Shown: one piece after another, positions 49,763 to 59,259 of the stretch | Position numbering within the stretch: the first letter of the stretch is position 1 | Layout: every line of letters begins with the position of its first letter | Assembly: GCF_030124175.1 (NCBI RefSeq) | Contig: NZ_JASKMT010000028.1 | Coordinates: 1-64,000, forward strand | Direction of reading: 5' to 3' | DNA length: 64,000 nucleotides | Source: Streptomyces sp. 549 | Lineage (GTDB): Bacteria > Actinomycetota > Actinomycetes > Streptomycetales > Streptomycetaceae | Notes under the pieces: generated by a model | Database searches by the model: none | What the model saw: only the letters and a program-made list of their open reading frames with translations | Told to the model about the DNA's origin: nothing | Translations under genes and position numbers: made by a program

Positions 49763-52399
49763 ATGTCCGCCTGCGCCCCAGTTCCTCGCGCCGCCGCCTC
49801 ACGCGGCGAGCGCACCGCCCAGACCTCTCTCGAAACGGGTCCGCGCCGGACCCAGCGGTTCACACCGCGCTGGACGACCCGCGAACGCGGCCCGGACGGC
49901 GGCAAATGGTCCGCCAACCTGTCCGCGTCGATCGCCGTCTTCCTGATCGCGCTCCCGCTGTCCCTCGGCATCGCGCTCGCCACCGGCGCCCCGCTGCAGG
50001 CAGGGCTCGTCGCCGCTGCCGTGGGCGGCATCGTCGTCGGCCGGCTGGGCGGTGCGCCGCTCCAGGTCAGCGGTCCCGCGGCCGGTCTCACCGTGGTCAC
50101 CGCGGAGCTGATCCAGATCTACGGCTGGCGCACCACGTGTGCGATCACCATCGCCGCGGGAGTGGCCCAACTCGGCCTGTCCGCGCTGCGGGTGGCCCGC
50201 TCCGCGCTGATGGTCAGTCCGGCGATCGTGCACGGCATGCTCGCCGGCATCGGCGTGACCATCGCCCTCGCCCAGCTGCACATCGTGCTCGGCGGCAGCC
50301 CCGAGAGCGACGCCATCGCCAACGTGAAGGAACTCCCGCAGCAACTCTCCGATCCGCATCCGGCCGCGCTGTCCGTCAGCGCGCTGACGGTGGCGGTGCT
50401 GCTGCTCTGGCCGCGGCTGCGCGGCCGGGTGGGCCGGATGATCCGCGTCGTGCCGGGTCCGCTGGTTGCCGTGGTGCTGGCCACGGCGTTCGCGCTGGCC
50501 GCCGGGCTGCAGCTGCCCAGGGTGGACCTGCCGTCGTGGCGCAGCCACGCGCTCCCCGGTCTGCCCGAGGGCCCGATGCTCGGACTGCTCGCGGGGGTGC
50601 TCACCGTGACGCTGGTGGCGAGTGTGGAGTCCCTGCTCTCCGCCGTCGCCGTGGACAAGCTGGCCTCCGCCCGCGCCGCCGCCGGCGGGGTGCGCGTGCC
50701 GCGGGCAAACCTGGACCGCGAACTGCGCGGCCAGGGCGCTGGCAACATCGTGTCCGGTGCGCTGGGCGGGCTTCCTGTGACGGGTGTGGCGGTGCGCAGC
50801 GCGGCCAACGTCAACGCGGGCGCGGTAAGCCGGGACTCCACGGTGATCCACGGCTGCTGGGTGCTGCTCGCCTGCGTACTGCTGGTGCCGGTGCTGGAGC
50901 TGATCCCGCTCGCCTCGCTGGCGGCGCTGGTGATGGTGGTCGGCATCCAGATGGTGAACATGACGCACATCCGCAGCGTCACCCGGCACCGGGAGGTGGT
51001 GGTCTACATCGCGACCACTATCGCCGTGGTCCTGCTGGGGGTTCTGGAGGGGGTGGCGATCGGTATCGCGGTGGCCATCGCCGTGGCCCTGCACCGGCTG
51101 GCCCGTACCCGGATCACCTGCGAGCCCCTGGTGCCGGGCATGGGCGCCCGCCCCGAGCCCGGCCGCTGCGGACCGGGCGGCGACCCCGCGGACGCCGCCC
51201 CGCCCCGCGCCGCGGACGAGAACGAGGGAGGCGACGAGAGCGGCGACGCCGACGGGAACCGCGTCCCGGCCGAGACCGGCCACACGAGCGGGAGCGGCCT
51301 CACGAGCGGGAGCGGCGGCACGGCCGAAGGCACGAGCGACGACGCGAGCAGGAACGGCGGCACGGCCCGTGACGCGTCCGGTGACCCGGCAGCCGAGGGC
51401 CCCGGAGCCGCGGAGGCGTACCGCGTGCTGGTGCGCGGCCAGCTGACGTTCCTGGCGGTGCCGCGCCTGAGCCGGGCGCTGAACCAGGTGCCCGAGGGCC
51501 GCCGGGCCGTCGTGGAACTGGACGGCTCGTTCATGGACCACGCCGCGTTCGAGACGATCCAGGACTGGCGGACCTCGCACACGGCACGCGGCGGCGAGGT
51601 GGAGATCACGGGCCGGTCCGGCGGCCGGATCGCGGAGCCGTCCGCGGTGCACCACTGCACGCCGTGGACGCCGTGGCTCAACCACCAGTGCACCCGCGGC
51701 GAACAGGACGGCCCGGGGCCGCAGCCGGAGCGGCGCGGGCAGTTGCTGGGCGGGGTGCGCAACTTCCAGCGCATCACCGCGCCGGTCGTCCGCGAGGAGC
51801 TGGCCCGGCTGGCGCGCGACGGGCAGCAGCCGTCCCACCTGTTCCTCACCTGCGCGGACTCCCGGCTGGTGACGAGCATGATCACGTCCAGCGGTCCGGG
51901 CGACCTGTTCACCGTCCGCAACGTGGGCAACCTGGTGCCGCCGCCCGGCGGCGACAGCGGCGACCACTCGGTGGCGGCGGCCATCGAGTACGCCGTGCAC
52001 GTGCTGCGCGTCGGTTCGGTGACGGTGTGCGGGCACTCCGGCTGCGGTGCCATGCAGGCGCTGCACTCCAGCGCGGACGCGGCGTCGGCCGCCCTGCCCG
52101 ACTCGCTGGCGATGTGGCTGCGCCACGGACGTCCGACGCTGGAGCGCATGGCGTCGGACACGGGCCCGGTCCCCCGGATCGCCGACCGGCCGACGGCGGA
52201 CGGAACCGAGCAGCTGTGCCTGACGAACATCGTCCAGCAACTGGAACACCTGCGGGCGCACGAGTGCGTCGCCAAGCGCCTCGCCGACGGCTCGCTGGAG
52301 CTGCACGGCATGTACTTCCACGTCGCCGAGGCGCAGGCGTACGTGCTCGACGGCGCTCCCGAGGAGGACGCGGTGTTCACTCCCGTACGGGCGCTCTGA
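49763..52399 (+). CDS. SulP anion transporter-STAS-beta-carbonic anhydrase fusion
   Basis: An 878-residue protein. Residues about 45-460 are SulP permease helices (SIAVFLIALPLSLGIALATGAP; the conserved GGLPVTGVAVRSAANVNAGA). A Ser/Gly/Asp-rich linker (about 470-550) leads to a STAS domain (about 555-625, VLVRGQLTFLAVPRLSRAL). Residues about 660-870 are a beta-carbonic anhydrase with zinc ligands CADSR and HSGCGAM. It probably imports bicarbonate (or sulfate) and interconverts CO2 and bicarbonate at the membrane. ATG 49763 preferred (GGAG upstream); a TTG at 49706 is possible. Such fusions exist in other actinobacteria. Confidence 0.9.
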   Translation: MSACAPVPRAAASRGERTAQTSLETGPRRTQRFTPRWTTRERGPDGGKWSANLSASIAVFLIALPLSLGIALATGAPLQAGLVAAAVGGIVVGRLGGAPLQVSGPAAGLTVVTAELIQIYGWRTTCAITIAAGVAQLGLSALRVARSALMVSPAIVHGMLAGIGVTIALAQLHIVLGGSPESDAIANVKELPQQLSDPHPAALSVSALTVAVLLLWPRLRGRVGRMIRVVPGPLVAVVLATAFALAAGLQLPRVDLPSWRSHALPGLPEGPMLGLLAGVLTVTLVASVESLLSAVAVDKLASARAAAGGVRVPRANLDRELRGQGAGNIVSGALGGLPVTGVAVRSAANVNAGAVSRDSTVIHGCWVLLACVLLVPVLELIPLASLAALVMVVGIQMVNMTHIRSVTRHREVVVYIATTIAVVLLGVLEGVAIGIAVAIAVALHRLARTRITCEPLVPGMGARPEPGRCGPGGDPADAAPPRAADENEGGDESGDADGNRVPAETGHTSGSGLTSGSGGTAEGTSDDASRNGGTARDASGDPAAEGPGAAEAYRVLVRGQLTFLAVPRLSRALNQVPEGRRAVVELDGSFMDHAAFETIQDWRTSHTARGGEVEITGRSGGRIAEPSAVHHCTPWTPWLNHQCTRGEQDGPGPQPERRGQLLGGVRNFQRITAPVVREELARLARDGQQPSHLFLTCADSRLVTSMITSSGPGDLFTVRNVGNLVPPPGGDSGDHSVAAAIEYAVHVLRVGSVTVCGHSGCGAMQALHSSADAASAALPDSLAMWLRHGRPTLERMASDTGPVPRIADRPTADGTEQLCLTNIVQQLEHLRAHECVAKRLADGSLELHGMYFHVAEAQAYVLDGAPEEDAVFTPVRAL

Positions 52400-52565
52400 G
52401 GGCGCGAAGCCGCCCGCTGCCCGTCTGCGGACCGTTCGGCAGGGGTGCTCCACCGTTCACCGCAACAGGTCTAAACCAATTCTCCGAGGACCCTTGTCAG
52501 GAGCCCTCAGAAGCTGTTGAGGTATGAGCTGGGACACAGCGCACACCCTTTGAAAGGGAGATGTC

Positions 52566-54527
52566 GTGAGCAACGAAAGCCTGGCCAATCTGCTCAAGGA
52601 AGAGCGGAGGTTCGAGCCGCCCGCCGAGTTGGCCGCCGACGCCAACGTGACCGCCGAGGCGTACGAGCAGGCGAGGGCGGACCGGCTGGGCTTCTGGGCC
52701 GAGCAGGCCCGCCGGCTCAGTTGGGAGACCGAGCCGACCGAGACACTCGACTGGTCCAACCCGCCGTTCGCGAAGTGGTTCAAGGACGGCCGCATCAACG
52801 TCGCGTACAACTGCGTCGACCGGCACGTCGAGGCGGGCAACGGCGACCGGGTCGCGCTGCACTTCGAGGGCGAGCCGGGTGACAGCCGGTCCGTCACCTA
52901 CGCCGAGCTCCAGCGTGAGGTCTCCAAGGCCGCGCACGCCCTCACCGAGCTGGGCGTCAACACCGGCGACCGGGTCGCCATCTACCTGCCGATGATCCCC
53001 GAGACGGTCGTGGCCATGCTGGCCTGCGCCCGGATCGGCGCGCCGCACTCGGTGGTGTTCGGCGGCTTCTCCGCCGACGCGCTGGCCACCCGCATCCAGG
53101 ACGCCGACGCGCGGGTCGTCATCACCGCCGACGGCGGCTACCGCAAGGGCGGTGCCAGCGCGCTGAAGCCCGCCGTCGACGAGGCCCTGACCAAGCCGGG
53201 CACGGAGAACGTCCGCAGCGTGCTCGTGGTGCGCCGCACCGGCCAGGACGTCGAGTGGACCGAGGGCCGCGACGTCTGGTGGCACGAACTGGTCGAGCGC
53301 CAGCCCGAGCAGCACACCCCGGAGGCGTTCGAGGCCGAGCACCCGCTGTTCATCCTCTACACCTCCGGCACCACGGGGAAGCCGAAGGGCATCCTGCACA
53401 CCACCGGCGGCTACCTCACCCAGACGGCCTACACCCACCACGCGGTCTTCGACCTGAAGCCGGAGCGGGACGTCTACTGGTGCACCGCCGACGTCGGCTG
53501 GGTCACCGGGCACTCGTACATCGTCTACGGCCCGCTCGCCAACGGCGCGACCGAGGTGCTGTACGAGGGCACTCCGGACTCCCCGCACAAGGGGCGCTGG
53601 TGGGAGATCGTGCAGAAGTACGGCGTCACCTTGCTCTACACCGCCCCGACCGCGATCCGCGCCTGCATGAAGTGGGGCGACGACATCCCCGCCAAGTACG
53701 ACCTTTCGTCGCTGCGCATCCTCGGCTCGGTCGGTGAGCCCATCAACCCCGAGGCGTGGATGTGGTACCGCCAGCACATCGGTGCCGGCTCCGCGCCGAT
53801 CGTGGACACCTGGTGGCAGACGGAGACGGGCGCCATGATGCTCAGCCCGCTGCCCGGTGCCACCGCCACCAAGCCCGGCTCGGCGCAGCTCCCTCTGCCG
53901 GGCATCTCCGCGACGGTGGTCGACGACGAGGCGAAGGAGGTGCCCGACGGCGGCGGCGGCTACCTGGTGCTGACCGAGCCGTGGCCCTCGATGCTGCGGA
54001 CCATCTGGGGCGACGACCAGCGCTACCTGGACACCTACTGGGCGCGGTTCGAGCACCGCTACTTCGCCGGTGACGGCGCGAAGAAGGACACCGACGGCGA
54101 CATCTGGCTGCTGGGCCGGGTCGACGACGTCATGCTCGTCTCCGGCCACAACATCTCCACCACCGAGGTCGAGTCGGCGCTGGTCTCGCACCCGGCGGTC
54201 GCCGAGGCGGCCGTGGTCGGTGCCACCGACCCGCAGACGACGCAGGCCATCTGCGCCTTCGTCATCCTGCGCGGCACCGCGGCGGAGCACGACACCCTGG
54301 TCGACGAGCTGCGGGCGCACGTCTCGAAGCAGCTCGGCCCGATCGCCAAGCCCAGGCGCATCCTGCCGGTCGCGGAGCTTCCCAAGACCCGCTCCGGCAA
54401 GATCATGCGGCGCCTGCTGCGCGACGTGGCCGAGAACCGCGCCCTCGGCGATGTCTCCACGCTGACCGACTCGTCCGTGATGGATCTCATCCAGACCCGC
54501 CTGCCCGCCGCCGCCAGCGAGGACTGA
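52566..54527 (+). CDS. acs: Acetyl-CoA synthetase
   Basis: A 653-residue AMP-forming ligase that makes acetyl-CoA from acetate, ATP and CoA. P-loop-like YTSGTTGKPKGILHTTGG (about residues 258-275), W(W)QTETG motif in DTWWQTETGAMM, GRVDDV hinge (MLVSGHNIST follows), and the regulatory acetyl-Lys site RSGKIMRRLLRD near the C-terminus. GTG 52566 has AAAGGGAG upstream. In related actinobacteria acs genes are regulated by Crp and acetylation. A strong terminator follows. Confidence 0.96.
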   Translation: MSNESLANLLKEERRFEPPAELAADANVTAEAYEQARADRLGFWAEQARRLSWETEPTETLDWSNPPFAKWFKDGRINVAYNCVDRHVEAGNGDRVALHFEGEPGDSRSVTYAELQREVSKAAHALTELGVNTGDRVAIYLPMIPETVVAMLACARIGAPHSVVFGGFSADALATRIQDADARVVITADGGYRKGGASALKPAVDEALTKPGTENVRSVLVVRRTGQDVEWTEGRDVWWHELVERQPEQHTPEAFEAEHPLFILYTSGTTGKPKGILHTTGGYLTQTAYTHHAVFDLKPERDVYWCTADVGWVTGHSYIVYGPLANGATEVLYEGTPDSPHKGRWWEIVQKYGVTLLYTAPTAIRACMKWGDDIPAKYDLSSLRILGSVGEPINPEAWMWYRQHIGAGSAPIVDTWWQTETGAMMLSPLPGATATKPGSAQLPLPGISATVVDDEAKEVPDGGGGYLVLTEPWPSMLRTIWGDDQRYLDTYWARFEHRYFAGDGAKKDTDGDIWLLGRVDDVMLVSGHNISTTEVESALVSHPAVAEAAVVGATDPQTTQAICAFVILRGTAAEHDTLVDELRAHVSKQLGPIAKPRRILPVAELPKTRSGKIMRRLLRDVAENRALGDVSTLTDSSVMDLIQTRLPAAASED

Positions 54528-54570
54528 GCAGTACCGGACAAGGCGCCCGACCAGCTGACATAACGGACAG

Positions 54571-54610
54571 TGAAGGGCGTCGGGAGGTCAATGGCCCCCG
54601 GCGCCCTTCA
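54571..54610 (+). terminator. Terminator after acs
   Basis: About 13 bp of near-perfect stem (GAAGGGCG-TCGGG / CCCGGCGCCCTTC) around a 12-nt loop, 44 nt after the acs stop. Confidence 0.8.
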
Positions 54611-54755
54611 CCCGTGTTGGTTACCCTTGGTGCGCCACGTAAGGGTCGTGGCAGGAGTGCCGCGTAAAGATCGCGGCAAGAATATGGGCGCGCCGGGAAG
54701 TCTGGTCGGCACAGAGCACACGTGTAGGCATTACCGCTTTCTGGAGGTCACCACC

Positions 54756-56159
54756 TTGTCCGCGCCCGAAACACGCGACGCCCAAAGCTCCGAGTTCCTT
54801 CACCGCCCGCCGTTGAAGGAGAAGCGGGTTCTCGCGGACATCCTCCGTACCGAGACCGTCGGCGGCATGCTGCTGCTGTTCGCCGCCGTGATCGCCCTGA
54901 TCATGGCCAACACCGGTCTGAGCGACTTCTACTCCGACCTCAAGGGCTTCACTTTCGGGCCCGAGGCCCTGCACCTGAACCTGTCCGTCGCGGACTGGGC
55001 CAAGGACGGCCTGCTGACCATCTTCTTCTTCGTCGCGGGCGTCGAACTCAAGCGGGAACTGGTCACCGGCGAGCTGCGCGACCCGCGGGCCGCCGCCCTC
55101 CCGATCGTCGCCGCCGCGGGCGGCATGATCGTGCCGGCCCTGGTCTACGTGGCCTTCACGCTCAACGGCGGCGACCTGAGCGGCTGGGCCATCCCGATGG
55201 CCACCGACATCGCCTTCGCCCTGGGTGTGCTCGCCGTGCTCGGCACCGCGCTGCCGTCCGCCCTGCGTGCCTTCCTGCTCACCCTCGCCGTGGTGGACGA
55301 CCTGGGCGCGATCACCATCATCGCGATCTTCTACACCACCGAGACCAACCTGTGGGCCCTGCTCGGCTCCGTCGTCGGGCTGGCGATCTTCTGGCTCCTG
55401 CACCGCAAGGGCGTCAAGGGCTGGTACATCTATCTGCCGCTCGCCGTGACCATCTGGGCGCTGATGCACGCCAGCGGGGTGCACGCCACCGTCGCCGGTG
55501 TCGCCATGGGCCTGCTGCTGCGCTGCACCCTCCGCGAGGGTGAGGAGCACTCCCCGGCCGAGCGCATCGAGCACCAGGTGCGCCCGATCTCCGCCGGACT
55601 CGCCGTACCGCTGTTCGCACTGTTCGCCGCGGGCGTGACGGTGTCCGGCCCGGCCATCGGCGAGGTGTTCACCCAGCCGGAGACGCTCGGTGTGGTGTTC
55701 GGCCTGCTGCTGGGCAAGACGGTCGGTGTGTTCGGCGGCGCGTGGCTCGCCGCACGGTTCACCAAGGCGGAACTGAACAAGGACCTCGCCTGGATGGACG
55801 TGCTGGCGGTGGCGGCCTTGTCCGGCATCGGCTTCACCGTCGCCCTGCTGATCGGCGATCTCGCCTTCGAGAACACGCCGCTGGACGAGCAGATCAAGGC
55901 GTCCGTGCTGATCGGCACGTTCCTGGCGACGCTGCTCGCCGCGATCCTGCTGAAGATGCGCAACAAGCACTACCTGGGTGTCTACATGGACGAGGAGCGC
56001 GACGAGGACGGCGACGGCATCCCCGACGTGTACGAGGAGGGCCAGCCCGAGTACCACCTGCGCATGGCCCGCATCCTCGAGGAGAAGGCGGCAGAGCACA
56101 GGCGACGTGCCGAGGTGGCCGCGGGCGACGGTGTGAAGGACCCCGGTCCGGCATCCTGA
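54756..56159 (+). CDS. nhaA: Na+/H+ antiporter NhaA
   Basis: A 467-residue antiporter with about 12 helices. Conserved motifs: ELKRELVTGELRDPRAAALPI, MATDIAFALGVLAVLG (ion-binding Asp in the ATDIAFA pattern), LAVVDDLGAITIIAIFYT (paired Asp), and GKTVGVFGGAW. The C-terminal about 55 residues are soluble and charged (EEGQPEYHLRMARILEEKAAEHRRR). TTG 54756 is chosen because it has CTGGAGG eight bases upstream and starts SAPETRD; an ATG at 54570 would run through the acs terminator. Exports Na+ in exchange for protons. Confidence 0.92.
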   Translation: MSAPETRDAQSSEFLHRPPLKEKRVLADILRTETVGGMLLLFAAVIALIMANTGLSDFYSDLKGFTFGPEALHLNLSVADWAKDGLLTIFFFVAGVELKRELVTGELRDPRAAALPIVAAAGGMIVPALVYVAFTLNGGDLSGWAIPMATDIAFALGVLAVLGTALPSALRAFLLTLAVVDDLGAITIIAIFYTTETNLWALLGSVVGLAIFWLLHRKGVKGWYIYLPLAVTIWALMHASGVHATVAGVAMGLLLRCTLREGEEHSPAERIEHQVRPISAGLAVPLFALFAAGVTVSGPAIGEVFTQPETLGVVFGLLLGKTVGVFGGAWLAARFTKAELNKDLAWMDVLAVAALSGIGFTVALLIGDLAFENTPLDEQIKASVLIGTFLATLLAAILLKMRNKHYLGVYMDEERDEDGDGIPDVYEEGQPEYHLRMARILEEKAAEHRRRAEVAAGDGVKDPGPAS

Positions 56160-56214
56160 TACCCCACCGGTCCCCGACGATCCGGGCACCACTACGAGAG
56201 CAGAGGGAGCAATC

Positions 56215-56661
56215 GTGAGCACACCCGACGAGGGCCGCAGCATCGGACAGCTGGTCGCCTCGGCCACCGCCGAGATGTCAGCCCTGGTGCACGAGGAGAT
56301 CGCACTCGCCAAGGCGGAACTGAAGACGTCCGTCTCGAAGGGTGTCGCCGGGGTCGGTGCGATCGCCGTCGCGGGCGTGCTCGCGTTGTTCTCCCTGCCC
56401 GTGTTCAGCTTCGCGCTGGCGTACTGGCTGCACGCCTGGTGGAAGGTGCCGCTGGCCATCGCCTTCCTGATCACCGGCGCGCTGATGCTGCTGGTGGCCG
56501 TGGTCTGCGGTCTCGCCGCCCGGTCTCTGCTGAAGAAGGTGCAGGCACCCACGCGGAGCATCTCCTCCGCCAAGGAGTCGGCGGCCGTCCTGGCGAAGGC
56601 CAAGCCGCATCCGCGGCCCGCCACGGACGTCCGCCCGATCACCACGGGTGCGCAACAGTGA
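56215..56661 (+). CDS. Phage holin-X family / DUF1469-like membrane protein
   Basis: A 148-residue protein (GTG 56215 with AGAGGGAG upstream) with an amphipathic N-terminus (SIGQLVASATAEMSALVHEEIALAKAELK) and two adjacent transmembrane helices (VAGVGAIAVAGVLALFSLPVFSFALAYWL and VPLAIAFLITGALMLLVAVVCGLAA). This is the Actinobacterial Holin-X family, widely present, not necessarily phage-derived. Follows nhaA by 55 bp. Confidence 0.87.
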   Translation: MSTPDEGRSIGQLVASATAEMSALVHEEIALAKAELKTSVSKGVAGVGAIAVAGVLALFSLPVFSFALAYWLHAWWKVPLAIAFLITGALMLLVAVVCGLAARSLLKKVQAPTRSISSAKESAAVLAKAKPHPRPATDVRPITTGAQQ

Positions 56662-56674
56662 CACACTGCCCCCT

Positions 56675-57595
56675 ATGACGGTCCCCGCCCTATCCCCCGC
56701 TCACCTGGACGGCCCCTGGTCACACCGGGACGTCGCCGCGAACGGCGCCCGTTTCCACATCGCCGAGATGGGCGACGGGCCACTGGTGCTGCTGCTGCAC
56801 GGCTTCCCGCAGTTCTGGTGGACGTGGCGGCACCAGTTGCCCGCGCTGGCCGGTGCGGGGTACCGGGCGGTGGCCATGGACCTGCGCGGCCTGGGCGGCA
56901 GCGACCGGACACCGCGCGGCTACGACCCGGCCAACCTGGCCCTGGACGTGACCGGGGTGATCCGCTCGCTGGGCGAGCCGGACGCCGCGCTCGTGGGCCA
57001 CGGCCTCGGCGGCTACCTGGCGTGGACGGCGGCGGTCATGCGGCCCAAGCTCGTACGCCGCCTGGCCGTCACCTCCATGCCGCATCCGCGCCGCTGGCGG
57101 TCGGCGATGCTGCGCGACCGGCGGCAGACGGCGGCCGGCGCGCACATCTGGGGCCTCCAGCGGCCCTGGCTGCCGGAGCGTCAACTTGTCGCCGACGACG
57201 GCGCACTCGTGGGGCGACTGCTGCGGGAGTGGTCGGGGCCGCGGCTGCCGGAGGACAAGGACGTCGAGATCTACCAGCGGGCGATGTGCGTGCCCTCCAC
57301 CGCGCACTGCGCGGTGGAGCCGTACCGCTGGCTGGTGCGCTCGCTGGCACGTCCGGACGGCATCCAGTTCAACCGGCGGATGAAGCGCCCGGTGCGAGTG
57401 CCGACGCTGCACCTGCACGGCGCGCTCGACCCCGTGCTGCGGACCCGCAGCAGCGCCGGATCGGGCGAGTACGTCGAGGCCCCCTACCGGTGGCGGCTGT
57501 TCGAGGGCCTGGGCCACTTCCCGCAGGAGGAGGACCCGGCCGCCTTCAACAGCGAGCTGATCGACTGGCTGAAGGACCCCGAGCCCGACCGCTGA
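56675..57595 (+). CDS. Epoxide hydrolase-like protein lacking the nucleophile
   Basis: A 306-residue alpha/beta hydrolase. Strand and oxyanion segment LVLLLHGFPQFWWTWRHQLPAL (about residues 32-53), then VAMDLRGLGGSDRTPRGYD, then the elbow VGHGLGGYLAWTAAVM at about 103-118, and DPVLRTRSS and EGLGHFPQEED with the acidic and His residues. In epoxide hydrolase and haloalkane dehalogenase relatives the elbow reads GHDxGG, and in esterases GHSxGG. Here Gly (codon GGC) stands at the nucleophile; one base change from GAC would explain it. Overlaps the holin-X gene region closely (start 14 nt after its stop). Confidence 0.82.
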   Translation: MTVPALSPAHLDGPWSHRDVAANGARFHIAEMGDGPLVLLLHGFPQFWWTWRHQLPALAGAGYRAVAMDLRGLGGSDRTPRGYDPANLALDVTGVIRSLGEPDAALVGHGLGGYLAWTAAVMRPKLVRRLAVTSMPHPRRWRSAMLRDRRQTAAGAHIWGLQRPWLPERQLVADDGALVGRLLREWSGPRLPEDKDVEIYQRAMCVPSTAHCAVEPYRWLVRSLARPDGIQFNRRMKRPVRVPTLHLHGALDPVLRTRSSAGSGEYVEAPYRWRLFEGLGHFPQEEDPAAFNSELIDWLKDPEPDR

Positions 57596-57989
57596 CGCCA
57601 CCCGGCGCGCGCCGGGTGGCACGGCCGAGGCGCACACGTGCCTGACGCATAGGCCAATCGAGCGCCGATCGAGCGATTACCGACCATGGGGCCCGGGCAC
57701 ATTGCGGTGTATGGGCTGGACGCACGATTTCCGTGACGTGTCTCACAACTACCGCAACAAGGGCGCCGTGCCGGGCACGCCGGCCCTTCCGCTGCGAGAT
57801 CCACGTGATCCGCAGGGCTCCCCGCACCCTCAGCTCGGCATTCCGCGCATCCTCCGCCGTCGCGCCCGCTGGGTCGGCGCGCGGCTGCGCGGCCCCCGCC
57901 GCTGAACCACCCCGCCGACATCCCCCGCCGCACCGCGCCAGGGGTGGCGTGTGCCCGTTTCCGCTCCCGACCCGCGGAGGGCGGACGGG
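57596..57989. other. 394-bp gap between hydrolase and MarP genes
   Basis: Convergent gap. 57600-57700 is mixed composition. From 57711 a short frame on the plus strand (64 codons, ends RRRARWVGARLRGPRR) is open but lacks a ribosome site; it is listed separately at low confidence. No RNA or repeat seen. Confidence 0.5.
57711..57905 (+). CDS. Possible small basic protein
   Basis: Open frame of 64 codons, starting MGWTHDFRDVSHNYRNKGAV, ending with an Arg-rich tail (LGIPRILRRRARWVGARL). Polar then basic; no known domain. No Shine-Dalgarno in front of the ATG at 57711 or of a TTG at 57702. Could be real because the tail looks structured and the gap is otherwise empty, but evidence is weak. Confidence 0.25.
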   Translation: MGWTHDFRDVSHNYRNKGAVPGTPALPLRDPRDPQGSPHPQLGIPRILRRRARWVGARLRGPRR

Positions 57990-59189
57990 TCACATCGCGC
58001 ACTGCTGGCTGTCGGCGGGCGCGCTCGCCGCGCGTCCCCGCGTGATGTCCTCGCGGATCTCGTCGTTGGTGAGGGCGTAGCCGGTGTCCGGGTCCTCCAG
58101 CGACTTGGCGAAGATCACGCCGAACACCCGTCCGTCGGGGGTCAGCAGCGGTCCGCCGGAGTTGCCCTGCCGCACGGTGGCGAACAGCGAGTACACGTCG
58201 CGGCGCACCGTGCCGCGGTGGTAGATGTCCGGGCCGTTGGCCTGCACCCGGCTGCGGACCCGGGCCGAACGCGCGTCGAAGCCGCCGTTCTCCGGGAACC
58301 CGGCCACCACGGCGTCGTCACCGGTGGTGGCGCTGCCCGGCGCGAACTCCAGGGCGGGCGCGTCCAGTCCCGGCACGTCGAGCACCGCGATGTCGCGCTG
58401 CCAGTCGTAGAGCACCACCACGGCGTCGTACACCCGTCCCTCGCCGCCGACCTGCACGGTCGGCTCGGTGACCCCGCCGACCACGTGCGCGTTGGTCATG
58501 ACGCGGCCGGGCGAGAAGACGAACCCGGTTCCCTCCAGCGACTTGCCGCAGGTCGGCGCGGTTCCGGTGACCTTCACGATGGACTGCTTGGCGCGGGCCA
58601 CCATCGGGCTGCCGGCCAGCGCCGGGTCCGGCGGGGGCACGCTGGTGATCGGTTCGCTGGCGAACGGCGAGAACACCTGCGGGAAGCCGTTCTGCGCCAG
58701 CACGGTGCCGAACCCGGTGAACCAGGTGTTCGCCTGACCGGGCATGGCCCGCGAGACGCCCTGCAGAACCGAGGAGCTGCGGACCTCCTTGCCCAGCGTC
58801 GGCAGCGACGACGTGGCGAGCGCAGAACCGATCAGCCAGGCGACCAGCAGCATCGCCACGACGTTGACCAGCGCGCCGCCGGTGGCGTCCAGGGCGCGCG
58901 CCGGCGACCAGGTGATGTAGCGCCGCAGCCGGTTGCCCAGGTGGGTGGTGAAGGCCTGGCCGATGGACGCGCACACGATGACGATGACCACCGCCGCCAC
59001 CGCACCCAGGGTTCCCGGCGGGGTGTTGTCGGTGAGCTCGCTCCACAGCGGCGGCAGCAGCAGGACCGCGACAAGTCCGCCGCCGAGGAAGCCCAGCACC
59101 GACAGGATGCCCACCACGAAGCCCTGCCGGTATCCGATGACCGCGAACCATACGGCGGCGAGCGCCAGCAGTATGTCCAGGATGTTCAC
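57990..59189 (-). CDS. Membrane-anchored serine protease MarP-like
   Basis: A 399-residue protease. Four N-terminal helices (residues about 1-135: ILDILLALAAVWFAVIGYRQGF; VVAAVVIVIVCASIGQAF ...) resemble CvpA. The C-terminal half is chymotrypsin-like: His in TNAHVVGG (about 230), Asp in RDIAVLDVPG (about 270), Ser in RQGNSGGPLLTP (about 343). Mycobacterial MarP (Rv3671c) with the same layout and neighbours protects against acid and oxidative stress. It is expected to act on the outer face of the membrane. Confidence 0.92.
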   Translation of the reverse strand: MNILDILLALAAVWFAVIGYRQGFVVGILSVLGFLGGGLVAVLLLPPLWSELTDNTPPGTLGAVAAVVIVIVCASIGQAFTTHLGNRLRRYITWSPARALDATGGALVNVVAMLLVAWLIGSALATSSLPTLGKEVRSSSVLQGVSRAMPGQANTWFTGFGTVLAQNGFPQVFSPFASEPITSVPPPDPALAGSPMVARAKQSIVKVTGTAPTCGKSLEGTGFVFSPGRVMTNAHVVGGVTEPTVQVGGEGRVYDAVVVLYDWQRDIAVLDVPGLDAPALEFAPGSATTGDDAVVAGFPENGGFDARSARVRSRVQANGPDIYHRGTVRRDVYSLFATVRQGNSGGPLLTPDGRVFGVIFAKSLEDPDTGYALTNDEIREDITRGRAASAPADSQQCAM

Positions 59190-59259
59190 GGTGTCAGCCT
59201 CGCCTTGCGGTCATCTGCGGGCCCTGGCCCGGTCGGTGCGTCGGGGTCCGCGCGGTGGT

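Noticed and set aside
56215..56661. Prophage, because of a holin-type gene
   Set aside because: Actinobacterial Holin-X proteins are chromosomal housekeeping membrane proteins; no other phage gene is nearby.
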